A stretch of 13,472 nucleotides of DNA, from the NCBI GenBank assembly GCA_041591085.1, contig JBFHSP010000073.1, positions 1 through 13,472 of the forward strand. The letters run 5' to 3'. Below are positions 5,997-12,956 of the stretch, one piece after another. How positions within the stretch are numbered: the stretch's first letter is position 1; each line of letters opens with the position of its first letter. The notes beneath the pieces were generated by a model. That model ran no database searches, was not told the DNA's origin, and was given only the letters and a program-made list of their open reading frames with translations. Made by a program: the position numbers and the translations under genes. Source of the stretch: Pleionea sp041591085. Lineage in GTDB: Bacteria; Pseudomonadota; Gammaproteobacteria; Enterobacterales; Kangiellaceae.

Positions 5997-8165
5997 TTAA
6001 GCCGGGGTTAATTTTGCATAAGCCAACACAAGTGTTTTTGGACCAACCGTTTCAAAATTGATTTGGATCCGAGCCTGAGGACCTGAACCTTCAAAATTAA
6101 GGACAACCCCTGAACCAAACTTAGGATGCTCCACCATTTGTCCTAATTGAAAACCCGAATCAGTGGCTTGTGATTTCAGCGTTGCCAATGATTGAAACAT
6201 TGGCTGCGACACTTGCGCATTAAGCCGAATTTCCTCCAGCAAAGATCCGGGAATTTCTTTGATAAATCGAGACTTGGCAGGATAGGTTTCCTTGCCCCAC
6301 AACCGTCGCTTTTCGGTGTAAAGCAAGTACAATTTTTTCATGGCGCGAGTGATCCCAACATAACAAAGACGCCGTTCTTCACAAAGTCCATCGGGATCAT
6401 CCATCGACATTTGATGCGGAAATAGCTTTTCTTCCATGCCAGCTAAAAAAACCACCGGAAACTCCAACCCTTTTGCTGAGTGCAACGTCATTAATTGGAC
6501 TGAATCTTCATACTGTTCCGCTTGAGCATCTCCAGCTTCCAAACTGGCATGCGACAAAAACGCTACCAAAGGTGGAAGCTCTTCTTCAAATGCATATTCT
6601 TCGCTATCAAACTCACCCGCGGCTGAAACCAGCTCTTGTAAGTTTTCTTTACGAGCAAGCCCTTTTTCGCCTTTTTCTTTTAAATACATCTCGAGTAAAC
6701 CGGAGGCTTCAATCACAAAATCTATTTGCTGATGTAATTCATATTCGAGCGTAGTTTGTTCCATGTTTTCAATCAACGACTGGAAGCTTATTAAACTGTT
6801 TTTAGCACGCGCAGGAAGCTTGTCTTGGGCAATAACTTGGCTTGCCGCCTGCCACATACTGATACTTTGATCGCGCGCGAGTTCACGCACGGTTTCTACA
6901 GCTCGCTGCCCTAATCCTCGGGTTGGAGTATTCACCACCCGCTCAAATGCGGCATCGTCATTTCGATTAGTCATTAGGCGACAGTAAGCGAGGGTATCTT
7001 TTATTTCAGCTCGCTCGAAAAAGCGCAATCCGCCGTAGATGCGATAAGGAATTGCCCGTTGCAATAATGCTTCTTCGAGTACCCGAGATTGCGCGTTTGA
7101 ACGATACAAAATAGCGCACTCGCTGTAATTATTGCCTTGATTCACATGATCTTGAATACGTGCCGCAATAAAGCGCGCCTCTTCTTGTTCGTTGAAAGCG
7201 GCATACACAGAAATAGGATCTCCCGTTTTACCACTGGTCCAAAGCTGTTTACCCATTCTATCGGTGTTATTGGCAATCACCGCATTGGCCGCCTTTAATA
7301 TGGTTTCAGTTGAGCGATAGTTTTGCTCTAGCCTGATCAGCTCAGCTGGATGAAAATCTTTTCTAAATCGATGTAAATTTTCAATTTGCGCACCACGCCA
7401 ACCATAAATTGATTGGTCATCATCTCCAACAATGGTGATTTGGCTGTTTTGATTACATAACAATTTTATCCATGCGTATTGGATATTATTGGTATCTTGA
7501 AACTCATCAACCAATAAATGTTTAAATCGATCTTGGTAATGCTCTCTTAAATGTAGGTTGTCTCTCAGTAATTCATAAGCACGCAACAACAACTCGGCAA
7601 AATCAACCAGTGAACTTTGACGACATTGCTGCTCGTAATGCGAATAAATGCTGGTCATGGTTGCGGTAAACAAATCTCCTTTATGCCGAATATCTTGTGG
7701 GCGCAAACCATCGTCTTTTTTCGCGTTAATAAACCACTGGGCTTGTTTCGGTTGCCATTCGTTTTCATCAAGACCCATTTCTTTAACAATGCGTTTGATG
7801 ATCCGAAGTTGATCATCACTATCCAAAATTTGAAAATGGTCATCGAGCCCCGCATCTCTAGCGTGCGCGCGTAAAAGTCGGTGAGCCAAGCCATGAAAAG
7901 TTCCAATCCACATGTTCGAAGCGGAGCGACCCAACAAACTTTCGATGCGCCCACGCATTTCATGGGCGGCTTTATTAGTAAAGGTAACCGCTAATAACGC
8001 GTGCGGCGACAGTCCTCGTTCGCTAATTAGCCAAGCAATTCGATGCACCAGTACTCGGGTTTTTCCGCTCCCCGCACCTGCCAACACTAATAAGGCAGAA
8101 GCATCGGAAGCCACCGCTTGCGCTTGTGCATCATTTAAGAAATGTAAGATAGGATGTGTATTCAT
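5997..8165 (-). CDS. uvrD: DNA helicase II (UvrD, superfamily 1A)
   Basis: The 722-residue product is close to E. coli UvrD (720). Walker A is AGAGSGKT (29-36, K35) and Walker B VDEFQDT has D220-E221, the same numbers as the E. coli catalytic residues. Other helicase motifs seen are TFTNKAAHEM, GDDDQSIYGWRGA, LEQNYRST, LMTLHSAKGLEFPVVF and EERRLCYVGITRA. The C-terminal end (about 660-722) is the Tudor-like tail with VEHPKFGSGVVL. UvrD is the 3'-5' helicase of nucleotide excision and mismatch repair. The start MNTHPILHFLND aligns with E. coli MDVSYLLDSLND, so ATG 8165 is right even though no Shine-Dalgarno precedes it. The first gene of a two-gene unit, it is divergent from the hydratase gene. 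Confidence 0.98.
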   Translation of the reverse strand: MNTHPILHFLNDAQAQAVASDASALLVLAGAGSGKTRVLVHRIAWLISERGLSPHALLAVTFTNKAAHEMRGRIESLLGRSASNMWIGTFHGLAHRLLRAHARDAGLDDHFQILDSDDQLRIIKRIVKEMGLDENEWQPKQAQWFINAKKDDGLRPQDIRHKGDLFTATMTSIYSHYEQQCRQSSLVDFAELLLRAYELLRDNLHLREHYQDRFKHLLVDEFQDTNNIQYAWIKLLCNQNSQITIVGDDDQSIYGWRGAQIENLHRFRKDFHPAELIRLEQNYRSTETILKAANAVIANNTDRMGKQLWTSGKTGDPISVYAAFNEQEEARFIAARIQDHVNQGNNYSECAILYRSNAQSRVLEEALLQRAIPYRIYGGLRFFERAEIKDTLAYCRLMTNRNDDAAFERVVNTPTRGLGQRAVETVRELARDQSISMWQAASQVIAQDKLPARAKNSLISFQSLIENMEQTTLEYELHQQIDFVIEASGLLEMYLKEKGEKGLARKENLQELVSAAGEFDSEEYAFEEELPPLVAFLSHASLEAGDAQAEQYEDSVQLMTLHSAKGLEFPVVFLAGMEEKLFPHQMSMDDPDGLCEERRLCYVGITRAMKKLYLLYTEKRRLWGKETYPAKSRFIKEIPGSLLEEIRLNAQVSQPMFQSLATLKSQATDSGFQLGQMVEHPKFGSGVVLNFEGSGPQARIQINFETVGPKTLVLAYAKLTPA

Positions 8166-8171
8166 GGCGCG

Positions 8172-8180
8172 ATTGTAACA
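8172..8180 (-). promoter_or_regulatory. Candidate extended -10 promoter right before uvrD
   Basis: On the minus strand TGTTACAAT reads as an extended -10 (TG, one base, TACAAT with five of six consensus bases). It is followed by a GC-rich CGCGCC and then the uvrD ATG. Initiation 6-7 nt after the -10 would fall on the ATG itself, giving a leaderless transcript. A second possible promoter lies further up (TTATCA 8235-8230, 18-bp spacer, TAAATT 8211-8206). Confidence 0.35.
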
Positions 8181-8197
8181 CTATCTAAACAACTAGT
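8180..8197. promoter_or_regulatory. 18-bp dyad before uvrD, candidate operator
   Basis: On the minus strand the site reads ACTAGTTGTTTAGATAGT, i.e. ACTA-N10-TAGT. It overlaps or abuts the extended -10 and would sit at about +2 to +19 of the upstream promoter, an ideal place for a repressor. It matches the dyad before recN at 13 of 18 positions. Function is inferred. Confidence 0.42.
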
Positions 8198-8208
8198 GCT
8201 TTTAAAAT

Positions 8209-8238
8209 TTAACACCTTCGGCTTTAAGTTGATAAACT
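8209..8238 (+). promoter_or_regulatory. Candidate promoter for the exported hydratase gene
   Basis: TTAACA (8209-8214, five of six -35 bases), an 18-bp spacer and TAAACT (8233-8238, four of six -10 bases) would start a transcript near 8245, with a leader of about 29 nt. It overlaps the upstream uvrD promoter candidate on the other strand, so the two may compete. Consensus match only. Confidence 0.35.
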
Positions 8239-8273
8239 AAAAGCATTCGTAACAACCAAAAGCCCAATGTTAA

Positions 8274-9026
8274 ATGATCCGATCTCTTTTAATTTTGTGT
8301 TTGGCTATCAGTTCACTGGTTTGGGCCAAGCAAGATGACTTATCAATTAGTTATGAACAAGCCCGAATGAGATTAAGCAAGCAAATAAAAAGTGATCCTA
8401 TTATTGGCTTTAAAGCGGGCCTTACTTCGCAAGCGGGGATGGAAAAATTTAAGGTTAACACACCGCTAGCAGGAGTGTTGCTCAAGTCCGGACTTTTCAA
8501 TAGCAATGAAAAGCCAACTAAAATAGCACTCAGTCACTTTGAAAAATTGATGCTCGAAACCGAAATTGGTTTTATTGCCTCATCCAGAATTGTTCATCCC
8601 TTAACCAGTATCGAAGAGCTTCAATCTAAATTTTCACAAGTAGCACCAGTGATTGAATTACCTGACTTAGGCTTTGGCGCGAGAGTAGCTCTTACCGGTG
8701 CCAATTTGGTTGAGTATAATGTCGCAGCAAAAGCCATCTTAGTGGGCACACCATTGCCTCTAAAGTCGATAGCGAATATCAACGAATTAACTACTCAACT
8801 AACCCATAACAACAACCTAGTTATTTCAGGAAATAGCCGAGATGCCTTAGGCGATCAGTGGCAAGCTTTGTTATGGTTAGTTAATCAAGTTGTAGCAATG
8901 GGATATACAATAGAGCCAAACCACTTATTAATTACTGGAGCACTAGGCCCGATGATTCCCGCGCAACCAGGCCAATATGCTGCCGATTTTACTGAGCTCG
9001 GTCAGATCCAATTTTACGTGCAATAA
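8274..9026 (+). CDS. Exported 2-keto-4-pentenoate hydratase-like protein (FAH fold)
   Basis: A typical signal peptide (1-18, cleavage after LVWA) is followed by a MhpD-like hydratase domain. GFKAGLTS (45-52) corresponds to the family GYKIGLTS. ETE (95-97) and the acidic pair in VIELPD (E128, D131) correspond to the metal-binding carboxylates. The tail has G-D-Q-W, HLLITGALG and LGQIQF in family order. Relatives are cytoplasmic enzymes that hydrate 2-hydroxypenta-2,4-dienoate in aromatic meta-cleavage pathways, or decarboxylases of the same fold. A periplasmic location would be unusual, and no ring-cleavage dioxygenase or other pathway gene is nearby, so the substrate is unknown. The ribosome binding site is weak. 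An aldehyde dehydrogenase gene follows after 51 bp and may be cotranscribed. Confidence 0.82.
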   Translation: MIRSLLILCLAISSLVWAKQDDLSISYEQARMRLSKQIKSDPIIGFKAGLTSQAGMEKFKVNTPLAGVLLKSGLFNSNEKPTKIALSHFEKLMLETEIGFIASSRIVHPLTSIEELQSKFSQVAPVIELPDLGFGARVALTGANLVEYNVAAKAILVGTPLPLKSIANINELTTQLTHNNNLVISGNSRDALGDQWQALLWLVNQVVAMGYTIEPNHLLITGALGPMIPAQPGQYAADFTELGQIQFYVQ

Positions 9027-9077
9027 ATTTCAACATTGAATGACACAATCGATTTTTTGGAGCCCTTTTAAAACATC

Positions 9078-10517
9078 ATGAATCAATCTGAATCAATCAG
9101 TAGCACCAATCCTAAGTTAATGATGCAGGAAGTTTTTGATTTACAAAAACAGGCATTTAAAGCCAGTCCCTATAGCAGTCGCAAAGAGCGACTTGATATG
9201 CTTAAGGCCTTGAAAAACTCCTTAATAAAACATCAAGATCGCTTGGTTAAATCATTGGCTGCTGATTTTACTCACCGTTCTCACGACGACTCCAAACTCG
9301 CCGATATTCTGCCCACGGTAATGAACATTAAATACACCATGAAACAATTGAAAGGTTGGATGAAACCAGAAAAGCGCCATGTTAGTTTGATGTTTCAACC
9401 AGCGTCAGCTTGGGTCGAGTATCAACCGCTTGGGGTAATTGGGGTTATTGTTCCTTGGAATTACCCGGTGTTTCTGGCTTTAGGCCCTCTTACAGCCGCG
9501 ATAGCCGCTGGTAATCGTGCCATGTTAAAGCTTTCCGAATTTACTCCGTATGCTAATCGTGTCATCAAGGAAATTATCAAAGAAGTCTTTGACCGTTCAG
9601 AAGTGGCCGTTATTGAAGGGGGAGCAGAAGTAGCAGCTGAGTTTTCAAAAATTCCTTTCGATCATTTATTTTTTACTGGCTCAACTCAAGTTGGGCGCTT
9701 GGTTATGAAAGAAGCAGCCAATAATCTTACGCCGGTTACTTTAGAACTTGGCGGAAAATCGCCAGCGATTATTGCGGACGATGTTGATGTCCATTTTGCC
9801 GTTGAGCGGTTACTGTATGGTAAATGTTTAAATGGCGGACAAACCTGTGTTGCCCCCGATTATGTGTTGTGCCCTAAAACTAAAGTAGCTGCTTTGGTGG
9901 AGGCCATCGACACTCAGTTTGCGCGCCTTTATCCTTCAATCAATGACAACCCTGATTACACTGCCATTGTATCGAGTGGCCAGTATCAACGCTTAACTTC
10001 TTGGTTAGAAGAGGCCATAGCGGCAGGCTGTGAGCTTATAACCATTAATCCGGGGCAAGAAGCGATAGATTCAAGTAAGCAAAAACTTCCACTCACTTTA
10101 ATCATTGACCCACCAGCGCACCTTAAGCTTTCGGAGCAGGAGATTTTTGGCCCTATATTGCCAATATACAGTTATCAAAACCTTGCTGAAGCGGTTGCGT
10201 TTGTTCAAGACCGACCAAGACCGTTAGCTTTGTATGTCATGACCCACAATAAAAAAATAGAACGTCATATTTTAAATAATACTCATGCCGGCGGCGTTTG
10301 CATTAACGATGCGGTTTCCCACGTGGCTATCGATGATTTACCTTTTGGAGGCGTTGGGCCGTCAGGTATGGGGATGTATCACGGTCATGAAGGTTTTAAG
10401 ACCTTTTCCAAAGCCAAGTCTGTGTTTAAAAAAGGACGCTTTAATTCAGCAAAAATGGCATTACCTCCCTATGGCAAATGGATCCATAAACTGATTTATG
10501 CCTTGTATTTACGGTAA
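9078..10517 (+). CDS. Class-3-type aldehyde dehydrogenase (coniferyl aldehyde dehydrogenase-like)
   Basis: The 479-residue NAD(P)-dependent oxidoreductase has VIVPWNYPVFLALGP, KLSEFTPYA, FTGSTQVG (cofactor loop), the general base E223 in LELGGKSP, and the nucleophile C257 in NGGQTCVAPDYV. The 34-residue spacing between Glu and Cys is that of the ALDH3 class. EQEIFGPILP and PFGGVGPSGMG are also present. The length and the basic C-terminal extension (about 455-479, with IHKLIYALYLR) resemble bacterial coniferyl aldehyde dehydrogenases (CalB-like). It should oxidise fatty or aromatic aldehydes to acids in the cytoplasm, possibly at the membrane through the hydrophobic tail. It follows the exported hydratase gene by 51 bp. 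A GGAG at about 9059-9062 is too far from the ATG for a standard ribosome site. Confidence 0.93.
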   Translation: MNQSESISSTNPKLMMQEVFDLQKQAFKASPYSSRKERLDMLKALKNSLIKHQDRLVKSLAADFTHRSHDDSKLADILPTVMNIKYTMKQLKGWMKPEKRHVSLMFQPASAWVEYQPLGVIGVIVPWNYPVFLALGPLTAAIAAGNRAMLKLSEFTPYANRVIKEIIKEVFDRSEVAVIEGGAEVAAEFSKIPFDHLFFTGSTQVGRLVMKEAANNLTPVTLELGGKSPAIIADDVDVHFAVERLLYGKCLNGGQTCVAPDYVLCPKTKVAALVEAIDTQFARLYPSINDNPDYTAIVSSGQYQRLTSWLEEAIAAGCELITINPGQEAIDSSKQKLPLTLIIDPPAHLKLSEQEIFGPILPIYSYQNLAEAVAFVQDRPRPLALYVMTHNKKIERHILNNTHAGGVCINDAVSHVAIDDLPFGGVGPSGMGMYHGHEGFKTFSKAKSVFKKGRFNSAKMALPPYGKWIHKLIYALYLR

Positions 10518-10552
10518 TTCAAGTGTTTAACCTGAACTCTGACTAATTAATT

Positions 10553-10581
10553 TTGGCTTTTAAAGGCCGATCAGCTATATT
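10553..10581 (+). promoter_or_regulatory. Sigma-70 promoter for the secreted protein gene at 10617
   Basis: TTGGCT (10553-10558, four of six) is separated by exactly 17 bp from TATATT (10576-10581, five of six). Transcription would begin near 10588, the first base of the adjoining 18-bp dyad. This is one of the better promoter matches in the window. Confidence 0.5.
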
Positions 10582-10587
10582 TTTCAA

Positions 10588-10605
10588 ACTAATTCAAACA
10601 ATAGT
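10588..10605. promoter_or_regulatory. 18-bp dyad at the start site of the 10617 transcript
   Basis: ACTAATTCAAACAATAGT has the form ACTA-N10-TAGT, identical in its arms to the uvrD site. It begins at the predicted +1 and ends at the Shine-Dalgarno TAGGAG. Binding there would block transcription initiation. The centre differs from the uvrD site, so shared control is a hypothesis. Confidence 0.4.
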
Positions 10606-10616
10606 AGGAGCAAGAC

Positions 10617-11084
10617 GTGAAGTTGTTGAAAAAAGGGGTAATTCTAATCATCTGTGCGTCATTAGCACCTTGGACATTAGCCAATGATGACAACCGACTC
10701 GCCAATACGGTTAATAGCTTCACCATAGAAAGCTATAACTTTGTGCTTAATTTAAATTTGTTGAATGAATTGTGCTCCATGGAGTCGTATTTAGATGTCA
10801 ATCTTGATTCTAAAGCCTTTAATGATCGACTGAGCGCTAATATTGTTAAATTCGCAGAAATTGGCAATATTGACAAATATAATGCTGAAGAAGTCGCCAA
10901 GCGAGTCAAAATTAAATTTGTGTCATTCTTACAAGGTGTTCGTTATGGCGGTTTCATTGCCGATAACTTCATTAAAGTAAATTATCCTAAAGGCGTCTGT
11001 ACCGATGACATTCGCAAAGAAGTTCAAGAAAAGGTCGCCGAATTAGTTAAAACTGATGAGTTTATGTTTGCTAAAGACGAATAG
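10617..11084 (+). CDS. Secreted protein of unknown function, GTG start
   Basis: The start is GTG 10617, chosen because a strong AGGAG (10606-10610) lies 6 nt before it and because it yields a complete signal peptide (1-22, KLLKKG then a hydrophobic core, cleavage after TLA). The 155-residue product leaves a mature domain of about 133 residues that looks mostly helical and contains two Cys (C53 and C128), which may pair in the periplasm. I do not recognise a family. The gene stands alone, with its own promoter, an operator-like dyad at +1 and a good intrinsic terminator, so it is a separately regulated unit. If the dyad is the one that also precedes recN and uvrD, the protein could be DNA-damage-responsive; this is an inference only. 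Confidence 0.85.
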   Translation: MKLLKKGVILIICASLAPWTLANDDNRLANTVNSFTIESYNFVLNLNLLNELCSMESYLDVNLDSKAFNDRLSANIVKFAEIGNIDKYNAEEVAKRVKIKFVSFLQGVRYGGFIADNFIKVNYPKGVCTDDIRKEVQEKVAELVKTDEFMFAKDE

Positions 11085-11103
11085 TCGATTCGCGATTCAA
11101 ACC

Positions 11104-11137
11104 AAAGGTCAACGATAAAGTGTCGTTGGCCTTTTTT
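11104..11137 (+). terminator. Intrinsic terminator after the 10617 gene
   Basis: A 12-bp stem pairs AAAGGTCAACGA (11104-11115) with TCGTTGGCCTTT (11123-11134), with one T-G wobble and a 7-nt loop. The stem runs directly into a run of six T (11132-11137). It lies 20 bp after the TAG stop. Confidence 0.9.
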
Positions 11138-11184
11138 ATTATCTATTTTTTTAAATCTTTAATCTGTTCACATAAAGCAAATTT

Positions 11185-11203
11185 ACTTAAGTTAAACTCA
11201 AGT
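11185..11203. promoter_or_regulatory. 19-bp near-palindrome upstream of the beta-barrel gene
   Basis: The site has the layout ACTT-n-AGTT-n-AACT-n-AAGT and is symmetrical at 16 of 19 positions. It ends 22 bp before the ATG. Just downstream lies TATAAA (11215-11220), a -10-like element very close to the start codon. The regular four-block symmetry looks like a regulator site, but no regulator is linked. Confidence 0.35.
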
Positions 11204-11225
11204 TTTATTACAACTATAAAATAAT

Positions 11226-12125
11226 ATGAAGCCACTTTTTGTTTCAATGTTTGCAGCCGCTTGTTTCAGCTCTGCCTGTGATAGCTCCTCTTTTTGGGCG
11301 GCTGACTATCAAAGCGAATTTGATTATTTGCAAGATTATTCATCTAAGATTGAACTTGATGGTTATCAAGTGGGAGGCAGTTATTCGTTTGATTCATCTT
11401 GGTCAATGTCGGTTAATTATTTTTCATCTTCTGGAGAAGCCAGTTGGCAAAAACAAATTACGGATGCATCACCCGTTTCTGAATTTGCTCAAATGGAACA
11501 GCGATCATTGGGTTTGGGATTGTTAATACTCCATGAAAAGTGGGCATCAAAAGTCACTCTTAATCGGGTCAAAGCCAATGACCAAGCTTTACTTAGAGCA
11601 CCCTTTGAACTCGATAGAAGTGAATCGCAAGATAAAAGCCTATCCTATTCGATGGACTATTTAATCAATTCTGAAAAATGGAGTTTCGATCCACTCATTG
11701 GCATTCAGTATTTACACTCAGAAGGCAGTTTATTACAGCAATTTGCAACCGATCCAGTAACCCAAATTTTTACCGAATACACTTACAAAAGTTGGAGTGT
11801 ATTTACTGATCTATCGGTTGGTTATTGGCATGAAACGACTTCTGGATTGACTTTTAATCCACAATTTACTCTAGGCTGGACTTTCCCCATTGAAGAAAAT
11901 GATGAGCAATCGGCAATAGTAAGGCGCGGCGGCTTTGAACGACCTTTTACATCAGTCAGTGATCGGCAATTACAAGGAATTAGAACTCCAGACTCTGGTT
12001 TTTGGGAGGTTGCATTTGCCCTCAATTGGAAAAATGGTTGGGGTACTCGTCTTAGTTATACCAATAGCCTACAAGCGCCAACAGATCTATCTTCCAGTGT
12101 GATTGAAATTTCTTATAGCTTTTAA
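11226..12125 (+). CDS. Outer-membrane beta-barrel-like protein
   Basis: The 299-residue protein has an N-terminal signal peptide (about 1-25, cleavage near SSFWA-AD) and then a mature sequence rich in Ser, Trp and Tyr, with many stretches of alternating polar and hydrophobic residues typical of membrane beta-strands. Examples are YQVGGSYSFDSSWSMSVNYF and WSVFTDLSVGYW. It ends in VIEISYSF, and a terminal Phe is the usual recognition signal for the BAM machinery. A Cys at residue 18 lies in a poor lipobox context (F-S-S-A-C), so lipidation is unlikely. I do not recognise a specific family, and transport, adhesion or surface roles are all possible. No Shine-Dalgarno is seen. The gene converges on the DUF3106 gene, with 13 bp between stops. 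Confidence 0.82.
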   Translation: MKPLFVSMFAAACFSSACDSSSFWAADYQSEFDYLQDYSSKIELDGYQVGGSYSFDSSWSMSVNYFSSSGEASWQKQITDASPVSEFAQMEQRSLGLGLLILHEKWASKVTLNRVKANDQALLRAPFELDRSESQDKSLSYSMDYLINSEKWSFDPLIGIQYLHSEGSLLQQFATDPVTQIFTEYTYKSWSVFTDLSVGYWHETTSGLTFNPQFTLGWTFPIEENDEQSAIVRRGGFERPFTSVSDRQLQGIRTPDSGFWEVAFALNWKNGWGTRLSYTNSLQAPTDLSSSVIEISYSF

Positions 12126-12138
12126 TATAAACTATTTT

Positions 12139-12606
12139 TTAGTGCCCACGACGAGTTCGACGGTCCATTCTTTGACGCATTCGATCTCTTAACATTTGAC
12201 GTTGCTCAGGTGATAAATTTTGAAATCGCTCTCTTAACTGTTGACGCTGCTCCGGCGTCATTCGATTAAATCGCTGAAACGCATCACGAATTTGTTGTTG
12301 CTGATCACTTGGCAACGCACGAAATTGCTCAAATTTTTGGCGCCATTGTTTTTTTTGCTCTGGAGAAAGCGATTGCCAACGATCAAAACGTTGCTGAGCT
12401 TGCACTTTTTGTTCGCTCGACATTGACAGCCAACGATTGGCACCTTGAACCAGTTGCGATTGTCTCTCTTCAGACAATTGCTGCCAATTCGATTCAAATC
12501 CTCTCAGAATTTGTTTTACTTCAGGCGATAATTGATCGAACGACTGTTGTGCAAAAAGTGTTGCTGAAAACAACACAAATAAACTAAGAAAAAATAACTT
12601 CTTCAT
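12139..12606 (-). CDS. Exported DUF3106 repeat protein
   Basis: The 155-residue protein has a signal peptide (1-19, cleavage after LFA). The rest is built from repeats starting L/M-S/T-P-E-Q, with starts at residues 26, 44, 62, 80, 98 and 116 (exact 18-residue period) and a last one at 131. Motifs such as LSPEQKKQW, MTPEQRQQL and LSPEQRQML identify the DUF3106 family. Eighteen residues equal five helical turns, so a regular helical rod is likely. The C-terminus is very basic (RMDRRTRRGH). The function of DUF3106 is not established. It is the last gene of the sigma-factor cassette: its ATG shares one base with the stop of the gene before it (TAATG), and a strong AGGAGG lies 7 nt upstream. Confidence 0.9.
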   Translation of the reverse strand: MKKLFFLSLFVLFSATLFAQQSFDQLSPEVKQILRGFESNWQQLSEERQSQLVQGANRWLSMSSEQKVQAQQRFDRWQSLSPEQKKQWRQKFEQFRALPSDQQQQIRDAFQRFNRMTPEQRQQLRERFQNLSPEQRQMLRDRMRQRMDRRTRRGH

Positions 12607-12956
12607 TATTTTTCCTCCTGAGTTGGGTGTTTATAATGGGGCGTTGTTGAATTTATTGGCTGAGCGTTTGAAGGCGTTTCTAATTTATTAGGTTCGATAT
12701 CGATTTCATCACCGGATGAACTTTCAGTTTGATCGAGTGACAACTCGCTAAATTCTATCAGCTCCATTGGATCGATGTTTTCTGATTCAACTAAATTTGA
12801 ATCGGCTAAAAATAATAAAAAATCTTCCGACAAAGTAGGCTCGGTTCGAGTTATCGAAATCACCGATTCACTTGGGTTATTGGAGGCACCTGCGGTCAAC
12901 GAGCAGCTAAGTAGCAACGTCATAGTTAATGTTTTTGTGGGTAACTTACGAACCAC
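12606..12956 (-). CDS. Small acidic secreted protein of the sigma cassette
   Basis: The 116-residue product begins with GTG 12956, preceded by GAGGA at 8 nt; an ATG at 12923 is a weaker alternative that would shorten the signal peptide. The signal peptide is about residues 1-24 (RKLPTK, hydrophobic core, cleavage after AGA). The mature chain is acidic and low in structure, with EDFLLFLAD...IDPMELIEF in the middle and a Pro/Thr/Asn-rich tail. I do not recognise a named domain. The start lies inside the end of the anti-sigma-like gene (11-nt overlap), and the stop shares one base with the DUF3106 start. It is therefore translated as part of the same unit, and its role is probably tied to it. 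Confidence 0.82.
   Translation of the reverse strand: MVRKLPTKTLTMTLLLSCSLTAGASNNPSESVISITRTEPTLSEDFLLFLADSNLVESENIDPMELIEFSELSLDQTESSSGDEIDIEPNKLETPSNAQPINSTTPHYKHPTQEEK

Noticed and set aside
5735..6061. 108-codon plus-strand frame across the yhhN-uvrD junction
   Set aside because: Antisense to two well-supported genes; no signal peptide, domain or ribosome site.
7655..7963. 102-codon open frame inside uvrD on the same strand, different frame
   Set aside because: Lies wholly within the well-conserved helicase gene; its product has no recognisable family and no ribosome site supports it.
12258..12587. Open frames on both strands across the DUF3106 gene
   Set aside because: The repeated codon pattern of the DUF3106 gene opens other frames; the real frame has a signal peptide, family motifs and AGGAGG before the start.
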